From Bolinopsis microptera (lineage: Eukaryota > Ctenophora > Tentaculata > Lobata > Bolinopsidae): a stretch of 64,000 bases of DNA. How positions within the stretch are numbered: position 1 is the first letter of the stretch; every line of letters starts with the position of its first letter. The notes under the pieces are model-generated. The model did not search any database and was not told where the DNA came from. It was given only the letters and a program-made list of their open reading frames with translations. Shown piece after piece: positions 23,747 to 35,314 of the stretch. The translations under genes were made by a program, and so were the position numbers. The stretch spans positions 7,292,902 through 7,356,901 of the forward strand of contig NC_087076.1 in NCBI RefSeq assembly GCF_026151205.1. Reading direction: 5' to 3'.

Positions 23747-25105
23747 TCATGTTGTAGGTCCTTCCTTTTCTTTTCTGTCACTCGGGGGGAACCTCCGCTT
23801 GTTCACTTTACTCAAGAATCTGGCAGTTTCTCTGATCAATAGGATATCCTTGAAGAGGTCGGCAAAGGTCTCCGCTCCAGAGGTGATCATGGTTCTCGCC
23901 TGCTGACCTATGTTTCGCCTCAGGTCGTCGTAAAGCGAACAATCCGTGAGAACGTGTTTCTCATCTTCAATGATCGGCTCAAACATTGGTAGTTCGGCCA
24001 GTATACCGACAGCTTCAAGGTCTGATGAAGAACAGTGCTTACAAATGCGACTGAGCGGATTTTCACGGTTGATGGCGTATCTACCGGTCTCGATGTTGAA
24101 CTTATGAGCACTCATTCTGAACTGCGCCAGCCGCTTCACCTCTTCTCCACTGAGCTGCAGGTTCAGGTACGCTTCAGCTGTAAATTCACTTTTGATAGTG
24201 TTGTAGAAACTGAGCTTCCGGTTGTTTTGCCGCTCATCGTTCCAACAGTTAATAAAAGTACTACGTAGTGCTGTTTTGAATTGGTTGGGGTAGGTCAACC
24301 TGCGAGATGATACTGACTGAAGGCTTTGTCGGAGATCTTCTATACCTTTGTACCATGGCAGATTGAGTGTGCGTTGTTCTATGAACGCCTGTCTGGCTAA
24401 ACTTGTGCAACCAGCTCTGTCCATTTGCTCAAGTCGGTTGAAATACCCAAATACTTGCTTTGATGCCTTTATCACTAGGGGGCAGCGGCCTGTATCACCC
24501 CATACACTCGCATTTGAGGTTTTTCTGCCCACTCCTAAGGTCCACTTGAGGAATGAGAGATGAAGCTTTTCGAGAGGATCTCTTGCAGTCTCCTTCAGGA
24601 GAGATTTGGTGTTGATATTATCTTGATAGTTTCTGACAAAGAGAGTCTCTGGGAGCCACACCTGACATCCGTATGTCACAATCGGTACCACAAGCGCGTC
24701 GAATAGCTTGAATACGATTGTTCGCCTGAAGTGTCTTAAGTCAATACTGCTTTTTAGCGCGAAGTAGCTTCTGAGACCTTTTTGCTTCAGTTTGTTCTGT
24801 GCTACTGCTGAAGAACCGTTGAGGGTAAAGGTTATCCCGAGGTAGCAATATTCTCGAACTGATGTGATGTTGGTTTCGCCGAGTTGGAATGTCAGACTCT
24901 CTTTAAGGAGCCTCCCGGAACGGTTGAACACCATCACTGCCGTTTTTCCGATGTTAACGGTTAGTCCCCATTCGATACAGTAACTGTGTAAAACGTTTAG
25001 AAGTTTCTGTAGTCCAGTATGGTCAAGGGCAAGAAGTATAAGATCATCAGCCCAGAGGAGATGAGTGATATTAACATTATTCAGTTCAGGGACGTTTCAA
25101 TGATT
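23747..25105 (-). pseudogene. 3' part of a non-LTR retrotransposon reverse transcriptase
   Basis: An open frame on the minus strand encodes the RT catalytic box with WADDL (about 25053-25067), then the NIGKTAVMVF segment, EYCYLGITF, VTYGCQVW and a C-terminal Cys/His cluster (C-x2-C, later H-x4-C). These are features of LINE-type ORF2 proteins from the second half of the RT domain onward. The endonuclease and the first RT motifs are missing: the frame closes upstream at a TGA only ~75 bp after the ORF1 stop. The copy is therefore internally deleted and cannot retrotranspose on its own. The clade (CR1/L2 or Jockey-like) was not assigned. Confidence 0.85.
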
Positions 25106-25178
25106 GACAATAAGGAGTCATGTTTCATAATTGTTTATTTAATGAAAAATACAAGAATACTGAATATACTGAATCAAT

Positions 25179-26324
25179 TTAAAGTAGCAGTTTGTCCTTC
25201 CTCATCTGGATTGTCGTCTCCCTCTTCTCTGACAAGGCTTCCTTGCAGACTTGAGCAAAGGAAGACTTCGTCATCTCTGGTCTGCTCGCCAAAAGGTTTG
25301 AAAAGTAGTCTCGGTCAACTATCTGGAGCTCTGCAATGTACTTGTAGCGATAGAATGCAGTCTTCGACAATCCAGTCTTCTTAATAGCGTCTGCCAAATG
25401 ATGATCGTTGTTGACCAGGTGGAGGGCTTTCACGTAGGAGTCCTTCACAGAATCGCAGTCAGACGATAGTGTTGTTTTTCTCCTTCTCCTTGCATTCCGC
25501 AGCGGCGAGCCAGGGTCTTGAGCAGAGGGAGCAGCTCTATCAGCGAGTTTTTGAGTGGAAGGAAGAGGTGCGGTAGTTATAGAGGGAGGGTTAGGAGTTC
25601 TGCTATCTTCAGAGGGCTGGGTAGTAGAGGGTCCGGCATCTTCAGAGGGCTGGGTAGTAGAGGGTCCGGCATCTTCAGAGGGCTGGGCAGTAGAGGGTCC
25701 GGCATCTTCAGAGGGCTGGATAGCAGAGGGTCCGGCATCTTCAGAGGGATGGGTAGAAGGGAGTCCGGCCGGCTGAGGAGGAAGAGGTCGAATGGCAGGA
25801 GTAGAAGGGTTTTCCAGCTGCAGTGTAGGCATTATGTCCGTCCAGTCGGTAACTACTTCATCAGGATCCGCAGGGATTATGGCATCAAATGATATTTCAC
25901 TGTCCGTGTCCATGTCTTCTGAATCAGTGGTAGGGGCAGGAGAGTTTGTTCCAGGGTTGTGGTCGCTGCAAAGCTTGGTTCTCTCCACGAGCATACCCTC
26001 TACAATGAATACCGGCTGTCTGGAACAACGTCTGCATCTCTTTGTCTTCTTTCGGAGGGTCCGGGGATCAGTAGGCAGGGGTCTGGTATCCTGAACTGAT
26101 GGAGGAAGGGCTGCAGGTAGGGAAGTAGTGTTGACATGATTGATGACAGGACAAGCAAGGGAGGAGTGTCGTATCTTGCAGAACTGGCAGAAGTCGGGTC
26201 TTCCTCGTGATACTGTCAAGGATTTGCCGGCTTGCACAGCTTTCTCTCTGTCACTACCAGGTCTTGATATAGGATTGTCGACGTACCTCACAGAGTTCGT
26301 GCGTTTCCTTTTCTCAGCAGTCAT
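25179..26324 (-). CDS. Retrotransposon ORF1-like protein with zinc-knuckle-like clusters
   Basis: 381 residues starting at ATG 26322-26324. The N-terminal third is basic and carries Cys/His clusters (CQFCKIRHSSLACPVINH and CRRCSRQP), possible zinc-binding nucleic-acid modules. The middle is acidic and then proline-rich, with five tandem 10-residue repeats of the type PSEDAGPSTTQ. The C-terminal ~80 residues form a predicted helix-turn-helix-like segment (LADAIKKTGLSKTAFYRYK). It lies just upstream of the RT fragment on the same strand, so it is read as the element's ORF1 nucleic-acid-binding protein. The frame is intact. Confidence 0.65.
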   Translation of the reverse strand: MTAEKRKRTNSVRYVDNPISRPGSDREKAVQAGKSLTVSRGRPDFCQFCKIRHSSLACPVINHVNTTSLPAALPPSVQDTRPLPTDPRTLRKKTKRCRRCSRQPVFIVEGMLVERTKLCSDHNPGTNSPAPTTDSEDMDTDSEISFDAIIPADPDEVVTDWTDIMPTLQLENPSTPAIRPLPPQPAGLPSTHPSEDAGPSAIQPSEDAGPSTAQPSEDAGPSTTQPSEDAGPSTTQPSEDSRTPNPPSITTAPLPSTQKLADRAAPSAQDPGSPLRNARRRRKTTLSSDCDSVKDSYVKALHLVNNDHHLADAIKKTGLSKTAFYRYKYIAELQIVDRDYFSNLLASRPEMTKSSFAQVCKEALSEKRETTIQMRKDKLLL

Positions 26325-26429
26325 GGTGATTACTACCTATACTGATAAACGGGTGGGATATTCTTTACCAGTAAAACCCCGCTTTAAGTATGCTTTCCCG
26401 TATGATGCCAGCGGCTAAACTAGTGCTAC

Positions 26430-26727
26430 CACCATTTCCCACCTAAGCTTCCCACCTAAACTTCTAAGTTAAGAGTGATGTGATCCAAAGTACCACCTAA
26501 GCTTCCCACCTAAACTTCCCACCTAAACTTCCCACCTAAACTTCCCACCTAAACTTCCCACCTAAACTTCCCACCTAAAGTTCCCACCTAAACTTCCCAC
26601 CTAAAGTTCCCACCTAAACTTCCCACCTAAACTTCCCACCTAAGCTTCCCACCTAAACTTCCCACCTAAACTTCCCACCTAAACTTCCCACCTAAACTTC
26701 CCACCTAAACTTCCCACTTAAGGTGGG
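26430..26727. repeat. 13-bp satellite, reverse orientation, ~21 copies
   Basis: Reverse complement (cccacctaaactt) of the 10.4-23.2 kb unit. The segment ttctaagttaagagtgatgt interrupts it near 26462 and mirrors 23167-23197, so the retrotransposon remnant lies between oppositely oriented satellite blocks. Confidence 0.95.
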
Positions 26728-27757
26728 TCGGAATTGTTCCATTCTGCCAAATATTGTTCCTAGACGAAATTATTGCCGGTCAAAGGTCAGCGCTCATGTG
26801 TAATTGTATTGCGCGAGCGATTTTCAATCGCGCCCTGAAAATCGAGTCTAAAAATCTATCTCCTCCTACAGTTTTTGAGCAATCACCTTGAAACTTTCAG
26901 GATATGTTCTAAGGACCATTTAGAAACTTTTGCTCGTTTTAAAATTTAAACATTTTTTATTCCATTTTGAAAATCTTGGACCTGGAAAAATCGTCAAAAA
27001 AAAAGAGGTCCAAGATTTTCAAAATCTAATTTAAATTTTTTAAAGGCCTATCTCGAAATTCTAAAACGAGCAAAAGTTTCTAAATGGTCCTTAGAACATA
27101 TCCTGAAAGTTTCAAGGTGATTGCTCAAAAAAATGTAGGAGGAGATAGATCCAAAGTCCCACCTAAGCTTCCCACCTAAGCTTCCCACCTAAACTTCCCA
27201 CCTAAACTTCCCACCTAAACTTCCCACCTAAACTTCCCACAAGGTGGGTCGGGATTGTTCCATTCTGCCTAAAAATCTATCTCCTCCTACATTTTTTTGA
27301 GCAATCACCTTGAAACTTTCAGGATATGTTCTAAGGACCATTTAGAAACTTTTGCTCGTTTTAGAATTTCGAGATAGGCCTTTAAAAAATTTTAATTAGA
27401 TTTTGAAAATCTTGGACCTCTTTTTTTTTTACGGTTTTTCCAGGTCCAAGATTTTCAAAATGGAATAAAAAATGTTTAAATTCTAAAAGGAGAAAAAGTT
27501 TCTAAATGGTCCTTAGAACATATCCTGAAAGTTTCAAGGTGATTGCTCAAAAACTGTAGGAGGAGATAGATTTTTAGACTCGATTTTCAGGGCGCGATTG
27601 AAAATCGCTCGCGCAATACAATTACACATGAGCGCTGACCTTTGACCGGCAATAATTTCGTCTAGGAACAATATTTTTCCATGGGACCAAAAGTAGCAGA
27701 TAGATATCACTCCCCTCTATTAGAAACAACTATAAAATCAATTTCGAGAGAAATTTC
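26728..27757. mobile_element. Foldback element copy A (long inverted repeats)
   Basis: Arms of about 400 bp (26745-27150 and 27270-27672) are reverse complements of each other, from attgttcctagacgaaat to tctatctcctcctaca. Each arm also folds on itself, because ggtgattgctcaaaaa... and its complement occur within each half. Between the arms sit ~90 bp of 13-bp satellite and a duplicated ggtgggtcgg(a/g)attgttcc junction. The right side continues to a terminal domain (ccatgggaccaaaagtagca to caatttcgagag). No protein is encoded. Relatives lie at 47897 and 53185. Confidence 0.88.
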
Positions 27758-28099
27758 ATAAATATGCCCCCTTAATTATATCCTGAGTGCATGTGTAAGA
27801 TATCCAAATAAAAGCAGATTTTGAAATTGGACAAGTGCATAATATTATGGAATATGTAATTTGTATTTTATAATGCATTATAGTGTTTAGTAGGGAGCAT
27901 AATGGCTCTCGACAGACAAAGTGAAATAAGGCAAATAATAACTGGTGCGGTGATTTAAACAAAATAAAAATAATCGACGTTTCGACACTCATGACTCATT
28001 GGCCTCTTGCTAACTTCTAATCAATTATTATGAGAACTGTACAACGGGAAATGTAAACAGGAAAATTAAATATAAACGGGAAATGAAATGTGGGGACTA
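27758..28099. other. AT-rich, no gene
   Basis: A 78-codon minus-strand open frame (27756-27992) has no recognisable domain and looks like chance. Confidence 0.5.
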
Positions 28100-28359
28100 C
28101 ACTCAGTTTGTTTTTTAAAGACGCCCTTGATAAAGACGGAGCCTTCAAATGAATAAAAATTAAAAACGGCAAGACTTCAAGATTTAAAAATTAAAGACAG
28201 GTCTAAAAAAACAGGTCTAAAAATAGATCAGATCATGTAATAAAGCATATTTCACACACTGACCTTACTTCTACCAGCAAATTTAAAGGCGGGTTGCGAT
28301 CAATTAAAGACGGTGAAGCCTTCGCCAAAATTAACCGTATTTATAAAACAAACTGAGTG
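28100..28359. mobile_element. Mariner-like MITE, 260 bp
   Basis: Terminal inverted repeats start cactcagtttgttttttaaa and end with the complement aaaacaaactgagtg, flanked by TA on both sides (28098-28099 and 28360-28361). TA target duplication and CACT termini fit a Tc1/mariner-derived MITE. No coding capacity. Confidence 0.7.
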
Positions 28360-28361
28360 TA

Positions 28362-30405
28362 TATTAAAGAATAAATGCATTTGTCAATTGTTGAGATAAC
28401 GAAAGCAAATTATTTAGAATTAGCAGCACAAGAGATTAGGGCAACAAACAAATTTGAAAGCCACTGTGATATTGATAGTGTGCTACCTACACTCCAATAA
28501 CAGAACAGAGCTGTCACGTGGGGGTCTTTCCGGTAATTCTATTGGTCGACAAACGTATTCAAGCAGTGGCTTATCGCAACTACGGCGACAGATAAATATA
28601 AGATAATGCAAGATAGCGAGCTTATCGTACGGTAAACGGAACTGCTAATATCAGGTGTTTATTTACGGACACCCTGAGCTGAGGGGTCCGTTTTGTGTAA
28701 TATATGGAGAACGGCCGCTATCAGGTATTATTGAATGTTATCCTTATCATGGATTTATCAGAGATTGTGGTACTACGATACTGCGATAGAATATAAAATG
28801 ATAAATAGTCAACTAGGCCAATAACAAATAAGCAAATGCATTCGACTTCTGTATGTCGTAGAATATTCTAGATAATTCATTGTAGTATGATGGTATGGAA
28901 CCACCATTTTATTTTTACAGCCAAATCAAATCAATTTACTCAGCCAAATCAAATCAATTTACTCACCAACAATGAGAATGAAAGAAGGTATGGCGTAATG
29001 TCGTTGAGAATCATTTCAATCAAGATTTCTCCACTGAAATGATTACCATGTGGAATGTGATTTCCAGTTGAAATCTAATTCTATAAAAAAAAATAGGCTG
29101 GACTCGAGTATTTTGCATCCTAAATAAGGTTATAATTAGTATAATGGTAAATGTTGAGGAATATCTCAACAGAGTAAAATAACTCACCACGATAGGTTGC
29201 GAGGAATGTTTTCTGTCAAACGAGAAGAGGAGCTGAGTTGAGGTTATCCATCACTAATTCAAGGTGACTTTAACCTTTTGTGTTGCCATGTCAAGTGAAA
29301 TGTTGATATTAGATATGACATGGCCTGGTTAAAGATATTTTCATAATGAATTATTTTCATGAGAAATTTATAAGTCAATGTCGGTTATAAATGCTCCATA
29401 TTGAGAAATTTTAATATCAGATGCAAATTTTTTGTAATAGCAAGGGTAAGATCGCTGTATCATTACCCCCTTCCTCCCCCGGCTCAATCAGGATTATTTG
29501 TAGATAACAGTAACTGAGCACAGTGAGATTTACAATAAAACACTTTTGTTGTTGTTGTAATGAAGTGTAATTTGGAATTTTTAAAAGGTAAGATCTTGTC
29601 GTTACACATTATAAAGTTCTAAGTCCCACACCATTTATAATTTAAATAAAAAGGTAAAATCGAATTTTACAAATAATTGATTTAAAATTAAAAATAGAGA
29701 AATTGGTAAAAATGTGTAAAATGATCTGAAATTGGTAAAAACACAGAATTCAATCATCTGATGGAATTAGGGCTCGAATATTTGGACAATAATCAATTAG
29801 AATTAATTAAACTGCAAATTCCTTCTCAAACACACAATATATTAAGGCTATCATAATTTAAACTTGGTTTACAGTAATTAGTATGAATGTTCGACCAGGA
29901 TCACAATTTTGACCGAGATCTGAATTGGATGGGTTTTATAACAACGAATCATCCAGCCTGAGTTTCTCATCGAACCATTTTTGTTCCAATTCTTTTAAAA
30001 ATATTTGGTTATAGCAAATTGGAAATTATCTGAATATCTCACAAGCTAGACGTGATAAAATGATCACCAATTGATTATGTAATAAATATAGCAACAATTA
30101 TTATGGAGCTTCAATAAATAAGATAAATATGTTTCATGAACAATTTATTTAAACAATATTAATTTAAATTAGCAAAACCCGCACAATTTTTACAAATATA
30201 CCGAGCATAAAAATATAAAAATGGTAAACCAAGAACGTTTCGCGTTCATGATTTTGATTCGCTCCAAATTGGAAGATTAAATACAAATTTAAAAAGATTT
30301 ATTGTTTCAAGGTTATGATTTGAAACGGGTTATGATTAAAAACGATAACGATCGTATGAATACAAATATATAAGAACAATTCCTTCCTTGATAGTGTTGT
30401 CTCGA
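28362..30405. other. AT-rich intergenic region
   Basis: No gene supported. It contains a 24-bp direct duplication (agccaaatcaaatcaattta) at 28919-28966. The last part is the probable 3' flank of the Apollo-like gene. Confidence 0.5.
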
Positions 30406-33400
30406 TTATTTAACGTTATTTTCAGTTGTGTTGATTCGTTTCCGGCTCGTCGACTCCTTAGTTCTCTTTTTAACACGCTTGACAGCCAAGGAGGTCGGAG
30501 TGCTTCCAAATATCATATCAAATATGTCATCCGATGATTGAGAAGTTATCAAACTCGGCGTTTTTATTCGCTTCTTTGCTTTGTCTTTTGAAAGAGTCGC
30601 TGCAGTATTTTTGGTGCCTCTAGATGACTTTGGTGTCGACGAACGGGAGATACAAACAGTTTCCACACATTCTATATTCGGAGACCGGCGAGTTTTCTTA
30701 GACTCTACAATAGGAGACTGACGAGTCTCCTTAGACTCAACAATAGGATACTGGCGAGTCTTCTTAGACTCTATCGTCAGAGACTGAAGAGTCTCCTCAG
30801 GTATGCTGGTATGGTGATGCGTATCGGATTCAGTTAAAATCTGTGCGTCTGATGAAAATAATTGCTCCTTAGAGACAATCACTTCTTTCTTAGTTTCTGG
30901 GGATAATGGTCGTTTCTTAATTTCTAGAACCGGCATGGTTTTGGGTGAAATCTTATCAACAGTCAGTTTCCAAGCGAGATCTCGAAGATGGCCTTCAGTA
31001 ACTTCGGTGTAATCATTTAAAAGGTTGATACTGTCACTGTACAGTGCCCTCGACACAGGCAAAGATTTGCCAATTTTCTTTGGTTTTTTGTTGTACGTTA
31101 TAGCATGGCATTTCTTGGTAATTTCAGATAGTTGTCGAAAATATTCATTTTTGCTCTCCTGAAAGTAACGAGTTTGTCGGACAGCCTCGGATTCGACAAT
31201 ATGGTCATTCTTGACTGTGATATCTGAACTACAGACCACTTTAGGAAGCAGTAATTCAATCCGGCTTTCAGCAAGGTCGTCCTCTGTTACTTTCTTCCTC
31301 TGTTTGAAAGTAGAAGAGTAGTAGTTAGTGCTCAGAGTGGAGCTGGAGGTGTTGAACGTTTCCCTGATATTTATAACCGTCGAGTTGAACATTTGGTTCA
31401 GAGCGTACTGCCCCCGGAGGTAGTCCCCTATTGGGCCAGCTTTCTCAGCCCCATCCTCCGACTCACTTTCAGTATCACTTACATAGAGGGTTTCAACTGA
31501 GTCAGGAGTTTCATTCAGCACTTCAACACAATCAGTAAAATCATCGATCTTGACTACTTCCCCAGGAAGTTGCGTTTCTCGAAACATTTCCTCATAAAGC
31601 GTGCTGACATTAGATTTGTGGTTATCCAACTCGACACCTCCTCCGTTCAAGATCACCTGTTCTTTTTCTGTTGTTGGACTTCCAATTCTAGAGGGGTAAG
31701 AAACCTTACCGTTAATGTAGACTGGGCTATTAGCGATTATTTCAATATCACAGCGGGGAAAAACAAACATAGGTGAGACTGTTGGGACAATAACTTGGTG
31801 GCTTACTTTTACAGAGGATTCGTCATCAATATCAGGGGACATTTCATCGCCCAAAGAAGACAGACCAACACAATCACTGAGCTTCACATACGACTGAACA
31901 GTGCCGTTGTGTTGACACTTAATGGGCGACGGTAACCAATCCAACTCTAAAGGTATGGGCGGTTCAATGTAGGGTGTCATATCTGAGGACCTATTCCCGA
32001 TGTAAGGCGTTACAAATAAATCCGGGGACCCGCTCCCATTAAAATAACAGTACGGTAACTCAGAAGATGGGTGGCTTTCCCTCGAGCTGTGATCATGATA
32101 TATAGCATGTTCCTGTAGATCCTCGCAGTTGACGTTGTGGATGGGTGTTGAACAAGATCTGCCTGGATACTGGCAGGGAGAGAAGATACTAGTTTCTGGA
32201 CTGTTGCCAGCTTCTTCGTCTGTACTTTGTCCTGTTACCACTCGGTACGATACAGCTTCTGTGTTTTCAAACTCTGACGTAATGGAAAACTCGGTCTGCT
32301 CTTCTTTGTTTTTCCTAAGCTTTACTTTAATCTTATCAGTATCTAGTTTTGAGGTGCTGGTGTTTTCAGTTTGCTCTGGGTTGGGCGGAGAGTTTACACT
32401 AGGCTTCTCTACTTTGGTCATTATAGGACATGCACTCTTGTAACACAGCGAAGCAAAAAATATCTCAATTTCCTTCATACAAGAATGGTCAGAGAATTTG
32501 ATGTATTCGTAAGATAAACAGTTCTGTCCTCGCCTCATGCCTGATATCTTAACAAAAACCACCTCTGAATGACAATGTTCCGCAGTGATACCAGCTATTG
32601 CCTTTTTGTAGTTAAACTTTGACTTGCAAACACAAAAGACCCTCCCGCCCTGCCGGTTAGTAGTGAAATGTTTTGAGAGTCCCATACACTTCACTAGCTG
32701 GTACTTATCTTCTGTAACCACCACTTCAACTCCCAGAGCTTCCGCCACATGGTTCAGAATGTCTTCTTTACCAATGTTGTCAAGAACGAAATACAGGACC
32801 TTGCTCTGACTCAACTGCGATCTACAAAAGTTGGTGGCGTTTTCTTTACATTCTGAGCGTGTCATGAACTTGGCTGCTTTCCTCGAGTACGTATTGTCGA
32901 AGTACACTGTGTCAATAACGAGATCCGACAGCGAGGAAGTCAGGCCGGGGTACCACCTGAAAGTTCAGTAATTAAATAATAAATATTTGAGAAAATAACG
33001 TTAAAAAACACTAGTTAGTTACTACTTAATTCTTTTTAATTCCAGGGACGACTACATAGGAACGTAGGGAATGGTAGGGGAAAATCTGTTAAGTATAATA
33101 GTCGAAGTTCAAGAAAATACAAACCTGAAGTTGCCGGTGTAAAGAATTCTCCCAAAGGTCCCCTCGAATAGAAACATGGCGGAGCCCATGCAGTGGTTGG
33201 AATCTAGCATGGTGACTGTGAAGGAGTCCTCTATTCGGGTTGGTATGTTATACTTCAGAACTATCGTCATGTTGTCTGGGATCTGACACGTGTGACTGAG
33301 TAGTTTCCCGGAAATGTCGGAGCAGTAGATTGGACGAGACCAGCCTTCTGACAGTCCAGGTGTTTGCTCACTGAAATTTTTACATGTTAATAAGCTATCC

Positions 33401-33717
33401 ACCTAGCAGCTCGACGCAAAAATAGCAAATGGTTGCAAAAACTTTTTTTCGGCGAAAATAATCACAAAAAAATAAGTTCATTGTTAATGTTGAAGAAGGT
33501 GAGCGGCTAAGGGCGTTACTAAGGGCGTTACTAAGGGCGTTACTAAGAACGCAACGATCGTCTGTGCTCACGTTTATCCGGTCACTTTTCAGTGTATAAG
33601 GTACCTGGTCACATGTGAACAGAAGTAGAAGTCCACGAGTTCAGTAGAGTCAGTTTCCCACCAATCCACAGCTATCTTTGTCTTCTCCAGCACATGACCC
33701 AAATTGGTAATAACCAT
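30406..33717 (-). CDS. DCLRE1B-like: Apollo/SNM1B-like metallo-beta-lactamase/beta-CASP protein, catalytic residues lost
   Basis: Exons 33605-33717, 33125-33370 and 30406-32956 join in phase 2 at both introns and give 969 residues. The N-terminal half follows the SNM1/Pso2 fold of the Apollo DNA 5' exonuclease, which protects telomere ends and repairs crosslinks. Landmarks are IAVDWW (Asp18), SH at 34-35, GLSEGWSRPIYCS, NHCMGS (His97), ILYTGNFR, VYFDNTY (Asp140, beta-CASP motif A) and FSDHS (His277, motif B). The HxHxDH signature reads H-V-T-S-E-Q, and the usual TGDFR Asp is Asn118, so four of the usual metal ligands are replaced. The reading frame is intact. The C-terminal ~600 residues are disordered, acidic, then basic, with three tandem ESKKTRQ-type repeats; no obvious Y/F-x-L-x-P TRF-binding motif was found. 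Probably a pseudonuclease or scaffold (inferred). Confidence 0.85.
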
Positions 33718-34274
33718 CCTCCCACCACTATTGTAATAATATCTTGTAAAAACAAAACCATTATTTCAAATTTAAGTCAGTAATAAGTTCACAGGTTGTG
33801 CTGGTTATAATTAAGGACAGTAAGCATATGTTATTATATTGTTAAAGTATAGTCTAATTTTGGAGTTTAAGAGCATTTTCACTTTTTAGCAAAGAAACGA
33901 ACTTCGTTGTAATGAAACCATTCAATTAATCAACAGTATTTTATTGAATGCAAACAAAATTTATATCAATGTTAAAAGGAATTTACAAAATTAATAAGTT
34001 ACTGGTCCAATTAAATTATTTCAATAAAAGGGCAAAAAACACGGAATAACACCAGAAACATTGGATACTTGAATACAGTCAGATGTCAATGCATTGTAAA
34101 CAGCAGTTTATCTAGCGATTAAAATATTGTATCTTAAGTAAAAAACAATAAATTAACATCACTGTTATCTCTCCTCTTCCACAAACGAGAGCAATCATTT
34201 CACATACAATTATAAAACTTGCTAATTAAGTGATATTAAGAGGACTGAAAAGACATTTAACAGGTAAGGGACCA
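33718..34274. other. Short gap between SWSAP1 and Apollo-like genes
   Basis: AT-rich. It must contain the promoter and 5' UTR of the Apollo-like gene and the 3' UTR of SWSAP1. No distinct motif supported. Confidence 0.4.
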
Positions 34275-35314
34275 CTATGAGTGAAGTTTAATTCTATGCG
34301 ACCCTCCATTATCCTCAAATATTTCAAATTCAAGTCCTTGAACAGAGAAACAAGTTGTCCCAGATTTAACTGTTGGGGAGATAAGAACTCGACCGGGTAT
34401 CAGATCGCTCACACAGTTCTGATTTAACCCAGCGAGAGAAGCATTTGATGTTGCAAACACTACCCTACACTCCACACCGTATCTCTGATGTAAATAGTTG
34501 AGAGAGTTCTTCAGTATCATTATCGTCTGATAAATGTCCGGCAGATCACTGAAGTAGTGCTGAAGACTGTCTATTAGAACGAGGTCGGGACGTTGTGTCG
34601 GTAACTGTTCCACGATGAATTCTCTAAGTTCTTTCCTGGTGTGGAAATAATAGGTTTTGTAAATATGAGTTTTAAAGAAATTTTAACTATTCACGTATTC
34701 AATCCATCCGAATTTAAATCCCTAAACAGCCAAAGGCGTCCAATAAATTTACTTGATATTAATGAGAAAACATGAGATTAACCATAACAATTAAAAGTAA
34801 ATTAAAATCGTTCGCACTTTGATACAACTTCCATTATTCCAAAAATTCAACATAAAAATTAATCTTTTAGTGGTCATATTGCGGCAATATAGTGGCCGTG
34901 AATGGATTAACCTCTACTTAGAAACAGACATACTACCTGCTGGCGATGTAGTGAAAAGAAAGGTTTTTCAGCAGGACCGGATCCTCTGGGAGATCGAGGT
35001 GAGTTGCTGGCATCCGTTCCAACTTTTTCGGGCAAACAAAACAAACTTTCTTACTTCTCTTCGAGACTAATTCCTGAAAATATCTTATTTTCTATTCGGT
35101 ATTCCCGACAGCCACGTGGCTTTCAAGTAACCTGTCCCCAACAGGTGAACTTATCCCATATTTAATGTAAACCAGTGTTTTCTTAAATGGAGGTTTGACT
35201 TTAACGGATATAATTACTACTCACTTGCACAGCATGGTTGAAGAGAAGAGAAGTTTTCCCACAAGAAGAAGGGCCTTGTAGCAGAGTCAATGTGTCCTCT
35301 AACTGTATGTTCAT
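34275..35314 (-). CDS. SWSAP1: SWSAP1-like RecA/RAD51-type ATPase
   Basis: Exons 35225-35314, 34937-35073 and 34275-34635 (phases 0 and 2) give 195 residues; human SWSAP1 has 229. Exon 1 carries a Walker A motif (GPSSCGKTS, about residues 16-24). Exon 3 carries Walker B (PDLVLIDSLQHYF) in the same context as SWSAP1, followed by the short C-terminal core. SWSAP1 is a RAD51 paralogue that pairs with the SWIM-domain protein ZSWIM7/SWS1 to stabilise RAD51 filaments in homologous recombination. The start chosen is the ATG at 35312-35314, which follows a ttttatag acceptor-like sequence, so an upstream non-coding or short coding exon is possible. It lies just upstream of the Apollo-like gene on the same strand. 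Confidence 0.8.

Noticed and set aside
25518-25892. Plus-strand SRGSGIFRGLG-type repeat frames
   Set aside because: Antisense shadow of the proline-rich repeats of the ORF1-like protein.
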